A DNA stretch of 64,000 bases from Geosporobacter ferrireducens (GCF_001750685.1 NZ_CP017269.1:5435416-5499415), one strand, 5' to 3'. Positions 17,894-27,824 are shown, counted from the first letter of the stretch. Notes: generated by a model from the sequence alone, not told the origin. Numbers and translations are program-made.

Positions 17894-18715
17894 ATGAAAA
17901 AAGAAATAGAATTATGGGCAATTGTAACAGGAACAGTTGCTTCATTGACAAAAGAACCAAATGTAAAAAGTGACCTCGTTGATGAGGTGTTGTTTGGAAT
18001 GGTGGTTAAGATTATTGAAGCAGTGGATGAGCAGTGGTATTACGTAGAAACCCATTATGGTTATTGTGGATATATATATAAGGAGAATATTCTAATCGAT
18101 ACAGAAAAAGCTTTGCAGTGGAAAGAAAGAGCTGATTCTGTGGTTACACATAACTTTGTTGATGTGATGAGTGAACCCAAATATGCTAGCTGTCCGATGA
18201 TTTTATTGACAAGAGGGGCCCTGATTCAAGCAACTGTGGAGGAGAACGATTGGATACAAGTGTGTTTACCGGATAACCGATTTGGATGGGTAAGAAAAGG
18301 CTTATTGCAAAAGAAAGCACAAGGAGATCTGAAAGCAGATGAAGAAAGCTTTCGAGTAAAGCTAGTGAATACAGCTCTATCCTACTTGGGTACTCAATAT
18401 CGTTGGGGAGGAAAGAGTTCTCTGGGAATTGATTGCTCCGGATTATGCTCCATGGCATATATGCTAAATGGTGTAATGATTTATCGGGATGCTGTACTCA
18501 AAGAGGAATATATGAGATCAATACCACTAGAGGAAATCAAAGCTGGAGATTTGTTATTTTTTCCGGGTCATGTAGCAATGTATATTGGAGAAGACAATTA
18601 TGTACATGCGACCGGAAGAGAAGGATTGGTACTTGTAAATAGTCTAAATCCAATGCATGAAAACTATCGTGAAGATTTACATAAAGACATTAGCGGGATT
18701 GGCACAATTTATTAA
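17894..18715 (+). CDS. NlpC/P60 cell-wall peptidase with SH3 domains (YkfC-like)
   Basis: 273 residues without a signal peptide. The N-terminal half contains SH3-type domains (about residues 5-70 and 80-140). The C-terminal half is an NlpC/P60 cysteine peptidase with C181 in DCSGLC, H226 in GHVAMYIG and H238. YkfC-type enzymes cleave gamma-D-glutamyl-diamino acid bonds in recycled murein peptides in the cytosol. GGAGGGAT precedes the ATG. It forms a two-gene unit with the upstream serine hydrolase. Confidence 0.85.
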   Translation: MKKEIELWAIVTGTVASLTKEPNVKSDLVDEVLFGMVVKIIEAVDEQWYYVETHYGYCGYIYKENILIDTEKALQWKERADSVVTHNFVDVMSEPKYASCPMILLTRGALIQATVEENDWIQVCLPDNRFGWVRKGLLQKKAQGDLKADEESFRVKLVNTALSYLGTQYRWGGKSSLGIDCSGLCSMAYMLNGVMIYRDAVLKEEYMRSIPLEEIKAGDLLFFPGHVAMYIGEDNYVHATGREGLVLVNSLNPMHENYREDLHKDISGIGTIY

Positions 18716-18830
18716 TATTCGGCAAGATAGAACGGCACCTGATTAAGGGTTATTGCAAGGGACGTACTTTGTAGAGAATGTGGAATAAGCGTATACGAAC
18801 TTTATTAGAAAATAATTTAGACAAAGGAAT

Positions 18831-18857
18831 CATGCGAATTTAGTTTGGTTCCTTTGT
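18831..18857 (+). terminator. possible terminator
   Basis: ACAAAGGAA (18831-18839) pairs perfectly with TTCCTTTGT (18849-18857), followed by a short T-rich stretch. It ends the peptidase unit. The rest of the 235-base gap holds only the ribosome binding site of the next gene. Confidence 0.45.
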
Positions 18858-18950
18858 TATTTATGCGGCTTTTTATTTCATAAAAAATCATCTATAATAG
18901 TCTTATGTGTTTGTTATACTATGTTAGAAATCATGAGTAGGAGTAATATA

Positions 18951-20192
18951 ATGACCAGACAATATTTTGATATGAAGGAAGTTTTATTAGAAAATGGAAT
19001 ACAGCTTGTTACAATAAAAAAAGATTCTAAACTTGCGTCTATCCATGTAGGAATCAAAATGGGTGCCCTGTGGGAAAAGCTCAATGAAAAGGGAATTTGC
19101 CACTTTATCGAGCATATGCTTTTTAAAGGAACGAAAAATAGAGACAATAACCAAATCAATCAGCAATTGGAGGAACGGGCGGGATCTTATAATGCTTATA
19201 CAGATTATACCTCAACGGTGTTTACTGTAACTGCGTTAGCTGAAGAGCTCGAAGCTTCTACTGAAATAATTGCAGATATGATGATGCGCGCTACTTTTCC
19301 AGAGGATGAAATTGAAAGAGAAAGAGGTGTCATTTTAGCAGAATATAAAACCAGCATGGATGATGTAGAACAATATAGCTTTCAAAAAGCCCATGAGCTG
19401 GCTTTTAATAAGAGTCCGCTGCGATATGATGTGATTGGAACGGAAGATAATATTAAAGCATTTACCAAAGAACAGTTGAAGCAGTTCTATCAAAAGCATT
19501 ATATCCCTAACCGATGTGTAATCAGTATTGTTTCCCCTATGGAGCACGAGACAATAGAAGCTATGATTAAACAGTACTTTGGAGATTGGAAGCAGGGGGC
19601 CATAGATCTTGCAGATATAGTCATAGAGAAGCATTTGTCATTGCAAAAAACTACCTATAAGAAACATATTGAACAAAGTACGTTGATATATCTTTATACT
19701 TTCCATGGACTTAGCCGTATGGAAGAACTGGCGCTGGAAATTCTAAACCACAAACTTGGAGAAAGTGCCAACTCAATTCTGTTTCGAGCGCTGCGGGAGG
19801 AAAAAGGAATTGCCTATGATGTATATTCGGAAATGGATGCTACTGAGTATATCAAGGTGCTTACGATCTATACATCCGTAGGGGAAGAAGATGTTTTTGA
19901 GGCCAAGTCCATTATAGAAGGGTGTATTCATAAGATTAAAACAAGGGAAATTTGCCTGGATGAAAAAAATATACAGCTTATGAAAAGAGTAATCAAGACT
20001 GCTGTAGCCTCAATGCTGGAAGATTCTTCGGAACTAGCTAATTATGTAGTGCATCAGAAGCTGGCAGGGAAGAAAATTGATGGGTTTGTGGATGATCTGG
20101 CAGCTATGGAAAAGATTCATGCAGAGGATATATACCAGGTGGCAGAAACGGTATTGAAGAAACCAATGATGCATATATTAATGAGTGGATGA
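18951..20192 (+). CDS. M16-family zinc metallopeptidase
   Basis: 413 residues. The inverted zinc motif HFIEH (H51, E54, H55) and the downstream ligand in IERERGVILAEYKTS mark an active M16B processing-type peptidase. The C-terminal half is the inactive-like second domain. The length is typical of the one-chain bacterial enzymes such as YmxG/PqqL-type peptidases. The ATG at 18951 has AGGAG upstream; an earlier ATG lacks one. The substrate is unknown. Confidence 0.88.
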   Translation: MTRQYFDMKEVLLENGIQLVTIKKDSKLASIHVGIKMGALWEKLNEKGICHFIEHMLFKGTKNRDNNQINQQLEERAGSYNAYTDYTSTVFTVTALAEELEASTEIIADMMMRATFPEDEIERERGVILAEYKTSMDDVEQYSFQKAHELAFNKSPLRYDVIGTEDNIKAFTKEQLKQFYQKHYIPNRCVISIVSPMEHETIEAMIKQYFGDWKQGAIDLADIVIEKHLSLQKTTYKKHIEQSTLIYLYTFHGLSRMEELALEILNHKLGESANSILFRALREEKGIAYDVYSEMDATEYIKVLTIYTSVGEEDVFEAKSIIEGCIHKIKTREICLDEKNIQLMKRVIKTAVASMLEDSSELANYVVHQKLAGKKIDGFVDDLAAMEKIHAEDIYQVAETVLKKPMMHILMSG

Positions 20193-20287
20193 TTTACTAG
20201 ACAGTGAGCAGGATAGCAATCTGATAAATGCTGCAGAGATGGCGGACTTGGGTAAAATACGAATTTTTAATTAAAGAGGTGAGTAGC

Positions 20288-23200
20288 TTGCCATTATCTA
20301 TAAATGATGCAATGATTCGAAATGCAGCCAGTAATTCATCCACATTAATCCGGGGTATTGGATATTATTTAGATGGAAGGGTACAGAAATTTTCTTTTGA
20401 CGAAGACACTTTAACTGCACATGCGATTGTCGTTGGGGAGAAACCATATAAAGTGGAGGCTGCCTTTCAAAAGAATGGAAATATGGGCCACTGGGAGTGC
20501 AGTTGCCCAGCTTACATGAATTATGATGGTGCCTGCAAGCATATCATAGCGCTTTTGAAATTAGTTCAGAAGGAATTTCAGTCACAGAGAATTTCTATTG
20601 AGAAACAGAAAAATAGTGCCCATGAAATTTTTGCATACTTTGAAGAATTCCACGAGGAGTCAGGAAAAGCAGAGGTAGAGCTTGGAATAACTTTTGAATT
20701 AGAACATATCTATAAGGGAGTGATTTCCTCTATTGAATTGAAGATTGGTGAGTCTCGTTTATATGTGGTTAGAAATATGGCGGATTTTTTAGAAAATATA
20801 GAACGGGGAGAGAAAATTCAATTTGGAAAGAGCTTCACTTATGATCCCAAAAGACATAGATTTTCTTCAGTAGATAAGGAAATTATAGAGCTTTTATTAG
20901 AGATCTATGAAAATGAAAAGGTAGTAGGAAATTTATCCTATAACAATTATCGTCAAGATAGTTTGTTAAAGGGAAAGAAAGTTTATCTTTCATCACCGCT
21001 GGTAAAAAGGGTCTTGGATATTTTACAGTTCAAAAGCTTTTCAGCTAGGATTTTGGGAAGGGAATATACTAATATTCGAATAGCACATCAAGACATCCCT
21101 TTTCATTTTGATTTAAAATCAAAGGAAGATGACTTGCTGCTGCAGCTGAATTGGAATGATAATCTAATTCCACTGAATAAAAAGGGCGATTATTTTTTTT
21201 ATAAAGGTGTATTATATAGTCCATCAGAGAAACAGAAAAAGTATTTTCTCCCTTTTTACCATATATTGATAAAACAAAAGCGAAAAGATATCACCTTCAC
21301 CCAAGGAGAAAAAGAACGGTTTGTATCTGAAATCTTACCTCAAATTCAAGCTATCGGAAAAGTCACTATTTCTTCAGAAGTTGCTGAAAATATATATGAA
21401 GAAAAACTAATGACTAAAATGTTTCTCGATAAAATTGATGGTGGTATTGCATCTAGAATAGAGTTTCATTATGGAGAAGAAATGATTAATCCTTTTAGCT
21501 CAAAAGATTTAAGTGCTCGTACAAAGAAAATTATCGTGAGGAATGTTGAGGAGGAAAGAAGTGTTTTAAACATATTAGAGAAATCAGAGTTTATAGTTTC
21601 CGTCGATAAAGTGATTTTGAAGGATGAGGAAAGAATATTTCGATTCTTACAAGATAATCTTAAGAAACTTCAAGAATTAGCTGAGATATATTATTCTGAT
21701 GACTTTAAGAGTATGGTTATAAAAGAAACCGTACAGTTTTCTGTATCTGTTCGTATGAATGACAAATCCTCTATGTTTGAATTTTCCTTCGAGCACGAGG
21801 ATATACCTCCGGAAGAACTAACGTGTCTTTTGGAAGCATTTAAAGAGCGAAAAAAATATTACCGTTTGAAAAACGGAGCATTTCTTCCACTGGAAAATAC
21901 AGACATTAAATATCTGAATAATCTTATAGAGTACCTGGATCTAACACAAAAAGATCTGAATAAAAAAAGTATCGAGATTCCAAAGTATCGTGCACTTTAT
22001 TTAGATGAGATTTTAAGAGAAACACCACTCTTCAATGTAGAGCGAAATCAAGCCTTTAAGCAGCTTGTTCAGAATATTAAAGAACCAAAGGATATGGATT
22101 ATGCAGTTCCTAGTCACTTAAAGACTGTTTTAAGAGATTACCAAAAAACAGGGTTCAAGTGGCTAAAAACATTGGCTGCTTATGAAATGGGCGGTATTTT
22201 GGCAGATGATATGGGATTAGGAAAAACACTTCAACTACTTGCTTTTATAAGTTCTGAGGTTGAACGAATAGGAAGACCTTCTCTCGTGGTAGCACCAACA
22301 TCTCTGATTTATAACTGGCAAGATGAGGCAGGTAAGTTTTTACCGGATTTAAAAACGGTTGTCATATCGGGTATGCCAAAGGAACGATATGAGCTTATGG
22401 AAGAGATTGCTAGTGCGGACTTAGTAATTACTTCATACCCCTTGTTAAGAAGGGACGTAGAGCTATATAAAAATACTACCTTTGCCTATTGTGTGATTGA
22501 TGAAGCGCAACATATTAAGAATCCAAATTCCATGAATGCAAAATCAGTAAAAGAAATAAAAGCTGAGGGATATTTTGCTTTAACAGGAACGCCTATAGAA
22601 AACTCACTGACAGAATTATGGTCTATATTTGATTTTATCATGCCGGGCTATCTGTATAACCATAGTAAATTTATCAAAAAAATTGAGAGACCTATTATTA
22701 AAGGTGATGATAAGGCTGTATTGGAACAGTTAACAAAACAAATTCGGCCATTTGTATTACGTAGAATGAAAAAGGACGTCCTGAAGGAATTACCGGATAA
22801 GGTAGAAAGCAAAATGATGACAGAGTTAACGCCAGAGCAAAAGAAAATTTACATGGCCTATCTGCATGAGGTTCGGGGAGAAATAAAAAATGACCTTTCT
22901 ACACAAGGTTTTGATAAAAGCCGCCTAAAGATTCTTGCTGTTCTGACTAGACTTAGACAGATTTGCTGTCATCCGTCTCTATTTATAGAGAATTATGAAG
23001 GAGAGAGCTGCAAGATGCAGCTTTTGGAAGAAATATTGGAGGATGCCCTATCTGGTGGACATCGTATATTGCTTTTTTCTCAATTTACGAGTATGTTAGA
23101 GATCATCAAAAGACTGCTGGACAGCAAAGAAATCAGTTATTTTTATTTAGATGGATCCATCGCATCAGAAGAGCGAAGGAATATGGTTCACGCTTTCCAA

Positions 23201-23521
23201 CAGGGTGAAAATGATATTTTTTTAATATCACTGAAGGCAGGTGGAACCGGTCTAAATCTTACAGGGGCAGATATGGTAATACATTTTGATCCATGGTGGA
23301 ATCCGGCAGTAGAAGAACAGGCTACAGACAGGGCACACCGGATTGGCCAAAAAAATATGGTACAGGTTTTAAAGTTTATTACTAAAGGGACTATTGAGGA
23401 AAAAATATTTGACTTACAACAACGAAAAAAAGGATTAATTGATGCGGTTATTCAGCCAGGAGAAACGATGCTTTCCACTTTGACTGAAAACGAAATTAAG
23501 TATTTATTTGAAATCGAATAG
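20288..23521 (+). CDS. SNF2-family DNA helicase/translocase with N-terminal SWIM zinc finger
   Basis: About 1,077 residues from a TTG start preceded by AGAGGTGA. A SWIM finger lies near residues 68-92 (CSCPAYMNYDGACKH). After a long middle region come the helicase motifs: Walker A-like DDMGLGKT near 642, DEAQH near 737, LTGTPIEN, and the C-terminal domain ending in QATDRAHRIGQ. Such proteins move along double-stranded DNA and remodel nucleoprotein complexes; their precise role in Firmicutes is not settled. An upstream ATG at 20228 lacks a ribosome binding site. Confidence 0.9.
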   Translation: MPLSINDAMIRNAASNSSTLIRGIGYYLDGRVQKFSFDEDTLTAHAIVVGEKPYKVEAAFQKNGNMGHWECSCPAYMNYDGACKHIIALLKLVQKEFQSQRISIEKQKNSAHEIFAYFEEFHEESGKAEVELGITFELEHIYKGVISSIELKIGESRLYVVRNMADFLENIERGEKIQFGKSFTYDPKRHRFSSVDKEIIELLLEIYENEKVVGNLSYNNYRQDSLLKGKKVYLSSPLVKRVLDILQFKSFSARILGREYTNIRIAHQDIPFHFDLKSKEDDLLLQLNWNDNLIPLNKKGDYFFYKGVLYSPSEKQKKYFLPFYHILIKQKRKDITFTQGEKERFVSEILPQIQAIGKVTISSEVAENIYEEKLMTKMFLDKIDGGIASRIEFHYGEEMINPFSSKDLSARTKKIIVRNVEEERSVLNILEKSEFIVSVDKVILKDEERIFRFLQDNLKKLQELAEIYYSDDFKSMVIKETVQFSVSVRMNDKSSMFEFSFEHEDIPPEELTCLLEAFKERKKYYRLKNGAFLPLENTDIKYLNNLIEYLDLTQKDLNKKSIEIPKYRALYLDEILRETPLFNVERNQAFKQLVQNIKEPKDMDYAVPSHLKTVLRDYQKTGFKWLKTLAAYEMGGILADDMGLGKTLQLLAFISSEVERIGRPSLVVAPTSLIYNWQDEAGKFLPDLKTVVISGMPKERYELMEEIASADLVITSYPLLRRDVELYKNTTFAYCVIDEAQHIKNPNSMNAKSVKEIKAEGYFALTGTPIENSLTELWSIFDFIMPGYLYNHSKFIKKIERPIIKGDDKAVLEQLTKQIRPFVLRRMKKDVLKELPDKVESKMMTELTPEQKKIYMAYLHEVRGEIKNDLSTQGFDKSRLKILAVLTRLRQICCHPSLFIENYEGESCKMQLLEEILEDALSGGHRILLFSQFTSMLEIIKRLLDSKEISYFYLDGSIASEERRNMVHAFQQGENDIFLISLKAGGTGLNLTGADMVIHFDPWWNPAVEEQATDRAHRIGQKNMVQVLKFITKGTIEEKIFDLQQRKKGLIDAVIQPGETMLSTLTENEIKYLFEIE

Positions 23522-23536
23522 AATTTTTTGTATGAG

Positions 23537-23572
23537 CAGCTGTATCTGACGAATAGATACAGCTGTTTTTTT
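23537..23572 (+). terminator. rho-independent terminator
   Basis: CAGCTGTATCT pairs with AGATACAGCTG around a 7-base loop and is followed by seven T. It ends the SNF2 gene. Confidence 0.9.
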
Positions 23573-23771
23573 ATAATGAAATACAGAAGTATGCTGTAGC
23601 GTTAAACATATTTCTTTTAGATCCATCATATATTGTTACGTAAGACAAGCACCAATAAGGCAATGGTACTGAAGTGGTATCTAAATAAGCTCCAATTAGT
23701 ACCAAGAAGATGTATAGATTTTAGAGAATCGGCAACAATCAGTGGTAGAAGTTCAGAAAGGATTGTGCTGT

Positions 23772-24599
23772 ATGATTGAGGGATTTAAAGAAATGAAGAG
23801 AGAGAATAAAAATACGTCATCTTTATACCAGTTATTTATTGTATTTTGCTACAGCATAGCAATAATAATATTTATATTCCTGAATATAAGGGACTGGGAT
23901 TTCTTTTTCAAAGATGATGAGAGAAGGAGAACGGTATTTTTGTTTATTGGCTATATAATACTGTTGGTACTTTCAGGCGCATTGATTTTTAAAATAAATC
24001 AAATCAAAAAAAAGATTATTGAGCTAGAACTCGAAAAAATATTTTTATTAGAGGAAAATCAAGAATATAAAAAGCATATAGACCAGCAAAAAATATATGG
24101 TACTATTGATGGAATGACCGGAATTTATAATAGAAGTTTCGGACTATCTTTTTTAGATCAGCAGATAAAAATTGCAAAGCGAGATAGGACAGATTTGACA
24201 GTTAGTTATTTGGATATAAATGACTTGAAAATTGTTAACGATACCTACGGACATAGTGCTGGAGATGCGTTAATTATTGCAGCTTGTAGCATATTAAAGG
24301 AAAATTTAAGAGAATCAGATATTCTATGTAGGATGGGTGGAGATGAATTTCTTATGATTTTACCAGGTTGTTCATTAGAGCAAGCTGATCTTGTAAGAAA
24401 AAGAGTTATAGATCATTTAAATGAGTTCAATCAAAAGTCTATATTGCCGTACAAATTGTCTATAAGTATTGGAATGGCTGCTTATAGTTGTGATGCAGAC
24501 ATGATTCTCGAACAGTTGATCAATCAGGCAGATGCGAATATGTACTATAATAAAAGACATGAAAAACAGAATAAACTTGCCATAGCAGAAGAAAATTGA
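23772..24599 (+). CDS. membrane diguanylate cyclase (GGDEF domain)
   Basis: 275 residues. Two transmembrane segments (about 20-38 and 58-78) and a short coiled coil precede a GGDEF domain with the active-site motif GGDEF near residue 190. RESD five residues upstream fits the RxxD inhibitory site, so product inhibition by c-di-GMP is expected. DGMTGIYNR and DINDLKIVNDTYGH are further family motifs. The ATG at 23772 has GAAAGGA upstream; the longer frame lacks support. It probably synthesises c-di-GMP at the inner membrane face. The signal is unknown, as there is no extracellular sensor domain of any size. Confidence 0.9.
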   Translation: MIEGFKEMKRENKNTSSLYQLFIVFCYSIAIIIFIFLNIRDWDFFFKDDERRRTVFLFIGYIILLVLSGALIFKINQIKKKIIELELEKIFLLEENQEYKKHIDQQKIYGTIDGMTGIYNRSFGLSFLDQQIKIAKRDRTDLTVSYLDINDLKIVNDTYGHSAGDALIIAACSILKENLRESDILCRMGGDEFLMILPGCSLEQADLVRKRVIDHLNEFNQKSILPYKLSISIGMAAYSCDADMILEQLINQADANMYYNKRHEKQNKLAIAEEN

Positions 24600-24600
24600 T

Positions 24601-24633
24601 AAAAATCGTATCTTTAAGAGATTCGATTTTTTC
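24601..24633 (+). terminator. rho-independent terminator
   Basis: AAAAATCG pairs with CGATTTTT, with an inner ATCT/AGAT pairing, and T residues follow. It lies directly after the diguanylate cyclase stop codon. Confidence 0.7.
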
Positions 24634-24769
24634 TTTTATGTCAAGTTTATTATAATATTCTGATTTACCAATAGGGAAAATATTAACAGTGTAGAATCAG
24701 AATGCTGAAAAATTAGAGAGACTATTGTGCAGCCGATTCGAAAAAGTTACAATATTGAGGAGGTACTAT

Positions 24770-25702
24770 ATGAAGATCGCTATTCTGGGCGCAGGAGCCA
24801 TTGGCAGTTTGTATGGCGGGTTATTGGCAGAAGGGGGAAATGAGGTATGGTTTCTAGATCTTTGGAAAGAGCATCTTGAAGTTATAAAAAAGAATGGTTT
24901 GATTGTACAAAAATACGGAGCAAAGAGGATTATTACAGGCATTCAAGCGGCTGTATCTGCTGAAGAAATAGGGCCGGTTGAGTTGGTAATTTTATTAGTT
25001 AAATCTTATGCATCTCAAAAAGCATTGAAAGAAAATCTAGAGCTATTTCAAGATAATACAATCCTTCTTACACTGCAGAATGGCTTGGGGAATATCGAAA
25101 ATATAAATGAGGTTATAGATGAAGGAAAGATTATTGCAGGAGTCACTTCTCATGGTTCAACAGTCATAGCGCCGGGTATCATTAACCATGCAGGTGCAGG
25201 TAAAACCTATATTGGAGAATTAACCGGAGAGCATTCCTCGAGAGTTAAAAAGATTGCTGCATTGTTCTGCAATGCAGGAATAGAAACGATCGTTACAGAT
25301 CAAATTGAAATTCTGCTCTGGGAAAAGCTGATGGTCAATGTAGGAATCAATAGTATTACAGCTATTACTGGCTTAAAAAATGGACAGATTTTGGAGTATC
25401 TTGAAACAGAAGAACTATTAGAAGCAGCGGTTAAGGAAGCTTTAGCGGTTGCAAGGGCCAATGGAATTTATATAACCTTGGACAACCCTATTGAATACGT
25501 TAAAAATGTATGTAAAGCAACTGCTAACAATCAATCTTCTATGCTGCAGGACGTACTACATAAGAGAATTACTGAAATTCAGACCATAAATGGAGTAGTA
25601 GTGAAGGCAGGAAAAGGAGCAGGAATAGATACACCTATCAATAAAGTGCTTACCAACTTGGTAGTTGCTATCCAAAACAATTATAATAATTTGGAGAGAT
25701 GA
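24770..25702 (+). CDS. 2-dehydropantoate 2-reductase family protein
   Basis: 310 residues. The N-terminal Rossmann fold begins MKIAILGAGAIGSLYGGLLA. VILLVKSYAS, LQNGLGN and a catalytic-lysine region (LLWEKLMVNVGIN) match ketopantoate reductases, which make pantoate for coenzyme A. AGGAGG precedes the ATG. No other pantothenate gene is close; the next gene overlaps by a few bases and encodes a peptidase, so a different 2-keto acid substrate is possible. Confidence 0.82.
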   Translation: MKIAILGAGAIGSLYGGLLAEGGNEVWFLDLWKEHLEVIKKNGLIVQKYGAKRIITGIQAAVSAEEIGPVELVILLVKSYASQKALKENLELFQDNTILLTLQNGLGNIENINEVIDEGKIIAGVTSHGSTVIAPGIINHAGAGKTYIGELTGEHSSRVKKIAALFCNAGIETIVTDQIEILLWEKLMVNVGINSITAITGLKNGQILEYLETEELLEAAVKEALAVARANGIYITLDNPIEYVKNVCKATANNQSSMLQDVLHKRITEIQTINGVVVKAGKGAGIDTPINKVLTNLVVAIQNNYNNLER

Positions 25703-25704
25703 AT

Positions 25705-26667
25705 ATGCGAGAGATTAAACTCACAGATATCGAAGGCGTAAAGATTGGACATGAACAAGATAGAGATGGAGCCACTGGATGTACTGTAATTCTATGCGAG
25801 GAGGGTGCTGTGGCAGGAGTTGATGTTAGAGGCGGTGCACCTGGAACAAGGGAAACAGATCTATTAGATCCTATGAATTTGATTGAAAAAATACATGCTG
25901 TATTATTAAGTGGCGGTAGCGCCTTTGGACTCGATGCAGCAGCAGGAATTATGCAGTTTCTAGAGGAAAAGAAAATTGGCTTTGATGTAGGTGTAACGAG
26001 AGTACCGATTGTAACGGGCGCAGTTCTCTTTGATTTGATGATAGGAGATTATGGAATAAGACCGGATAAAGCAATGGGATATAAAGCTTGTCAAAATGCT
26101 TATGACCAAGCCTATAGTGAAGGAACTATAGGTGCCGGCACAGGTGCAACCATTGGAAAATATTTAGGCATGGAGTATGCCATGAAGGGTGGCATTGGTA
26201 TCTATTGTATGCAAGTAGGATCTCTCCAGATAGGAGCAGTAGTAGCGGTGAACTGCATGGGGGATGTGATCGATCCGAAAACTGGAAAGATTATAGCAGG
26301 TATTTTAAATGAAGATAAGAGTGGGCTAGGCAATACTGAAGAAATGATGATACATAATTATCGGGAACAGAAAAATCTATTTCATGGAAACACGACTATA
26401 GGCGCAGTAATAACAAATGCAAAACTTACCAAGGCACAGGCGAACAAAATTGCATCCATCGCACATAACGGATATGCAAGAACCATTCGGCCAGCCCATA
26501 CGATGGTAGATGGAGATACTGTATTTGTAATGGCTACCGGCAGAGAAGAAGCAGATGTTAATGTAGTAGGAATTCTGGCTGTAAAGGCAGTGGAAGAGGC
26601 TATCATTAGAGGAATACAGAAGGCAGATGATCTCCACAACATCCCTGCCATATCAAATATGAAATGA
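25705..26667 (+). CDS. P1-family (DmpA-type) aminopeptidase
   Basis: About 320 residues. The DmpA/BapA family consists of self-cleaving N-terminal-nucleophile enzymes. The conserved pattern around the cleavage point is visible as GNTTIGAVITNA, in which a threonine would become the new N-terminus and nucleophile. RGGAPGTRETD and LSGGSAFGLDAA are further signatures. The ATG at 25705 fits GGAGAG better than the ATG at 25699, which would overlap the reductase stop by four bases. The substrate is unknown (D- or beta-peptides or amino-acid amides in the family). Confidence 0.85.
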   Translation: MREIKLTDIEGVKIGHEQDRDGATGCTVILCEEGAVAGVDVRGGAPGTRETDLLDPMNLIEKIHAVLLSGGSAFGLDAAAGIMQFLEEKKIGFDVGVTRVPIVTGAVLFDLMIGDYGIRPDKAMGYKACQNAYDQAYSEGTIGAGTGATIGKYLGMEYAMKGGIGIYCMQVGSLQIGAVVAVNCMGDVIDPKTGKIIAGILNEDKSGLGNTEEMMIHNYREQKNLFHGNTTIGAVITNAKLTKAQANKIASIAHNGYARTIRPAHTMVDGDTVFVMATGREEADVNVVGILAVKAVEEAIIRGIQKADDLHNIPAISNMK

Positions 26668-26775
26668 TGTTTTATTAAGGAATCCGTTATTATCCCTTTA
26701 TTTACTTCATTTTTATTTTATGATAGAATGACTATGGTTAAAATTCATGGTTTAAGCAATGTAAGGAGTGAAAAA

Positions 26776-27495
26776 ATGGGTAGACATGGTACAATTGCAA
26801 ATAGAAAAGAAAAACAGGATGCAAAGAAAGCAAAGATTTTTACTAAATATGCCAAGGCAATTGCAGTTGCGGCAAGTCAAGGCGGATCAGATGTTGAATA
26901 TAACCCAACCTTGAAAAATATTATTGATAAGGCAAAATCATTAAATATGCCTAATGATAATATTGAAAGGGCTGTTAAAAAAGGTGAAGCCAACAGTGAA
27001 GGAGATAACTTTGAGACCATTGTATACGAAGGCTATGGACCTAATGGTGTTGCAGTAATTGTAGAGACCTTGACCGATAACCGAAATAGAACCGGTGCAA
27101 ATATGCGGTACTATTTTGATAAAAATAAAGGAAACCTTGGAACCACAGGCTGTGTAGGCTATATGTTCGACAAGAAGGGTCAAATCATTATCGAAGCAGC
27201 GCCGAATGTCAGTGAAGATGAATTAATGGAAGCTGCATTAGAAGCTGGTGCCGAGGACTTTATTCCAGATGAAGAGGGTTATGAGATTGTGACCTCGCCA
27301 GAGGATTTTTCAGCGGTTAGAGATGCCCTAAAAGAAAAGGGCTACAAGTTTGTGTCTTCGGAAGTAACCATGATTCCACAGACAACTACCAAGCTGACTA
27401 CAGAAGAAGAGCTAAAAATGATGAATCGATTAGTGGATATGCTTGAAGAAGACGATGATGTGCAAGAAGTGTGGCACAACTGGGAAATGGAATAA
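26776..27495 (+). CDS. YebC/PmpR-family protein (DUF28)
   Basis: 239 residues. The N-terminus MGRHGTIANRKEKQDAKKAK and the core NDNIERAVKKG, ETIVYEGYGPNGVAVIVE, TDNRNRT are diagnostic. The opening resembles the YeeN clade more than classical YebC. Family members are described as transcriptional regulators and, more recently, as factors that help ribosomes through difficult proline-rich stretches. AAGGAG precedes the ATG at 26776; an upstream ATG at 26728 is not supported. Confidence 0.9.
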   Translation: MGRHGTIANRKEKQDAKKAKIFTKYAKAIAVAASQGGSDVEYNPTLKNIIDKAKSLNMPNDNIERAVKKGEANSEGDNFETIVYEGYGPNGVAVIVETLTDNRNRTGANMRYYFDKNKGNLGTTGCVGYMFDKKGQIIIEAAPNVSEDELMEAALEAGAEDFIPDEEGYEIVTSPEDFSAVRDALKEKGYKFVSSEVTMIPQTTTKLTTEEELKMMNRLVDMLEEDDDVQEVWHNWEME

Positions 27496-27522
27496 ATAGC
27501 TACTTTATAAGAACATATAAAC

Positions 27523-27570
27523 AAATCAGTCATCAAAATGATCCTTGAAGGCTTTTTCGATGACTGATTT
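27523..27570. terminator. hairpin shared by converging genes
   Basis: AAATCAGTCATC (27523-27534) pairs perfectly with GATGACTGATTT (27559-27570) over a 24-base loop. Rightward it is followed by T-rich DNA and can terminate the YebC-family gene. Leftward it includes the stop codon and last codons of the small basic-protein gene on the minus strand. Confidence 0.7.
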
Positions 27571-27732
27571 TTCATTTTTTCGCGTATATGTTTTTTTGTT
27601 TTGATGGGCGCCAGTACCTGTTCTAACTGTAGCTACATGGGTACCTAATTTATTACTTGAGTTTTTTAGTAGATCTACTGCCTTTATGGTGCCAAGAACA
27701 ATTCTTTTTGGTTTTTTATTTACCTTCTTCAT
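27526..27732 (-). CDS. small basic protein of unknown function
   Basis: 68 residues, strongly basic, with AGGAGGTTATAAAGCC before the ATG, so it is probably a real gene. The core reads IVLGTIKAVDLLKNSSNKLG, then a Gly/Lys-rich part (TGTGAHQNKKTYTRK) and a short acidic end. Its stop codon and last 15 or so codons lie inside a 12-bp stem-loop. The basic tail and that hairpin position recall ArfA-type ribosome-rescue factors, whose mRNAs lose the stop codon; I do not claim homology. Confidence 0.7.
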   Translation of the reverse strand: MKKVNKKPKRIVLGTIKAVDLLKNSSNKLGTHVATVRTGTGAHQNKKTYTRKNEKSVIEKAFKDHFDD

Positions 27733-27824
27733 GGCTTTATAACCTCCTATCGGTTTGTTATAATTTAGTTGTAATATATTTTTTTTAGACGAGTAAATAC
27801 AAATTGTGAAGGGGTGCGTTTTTT

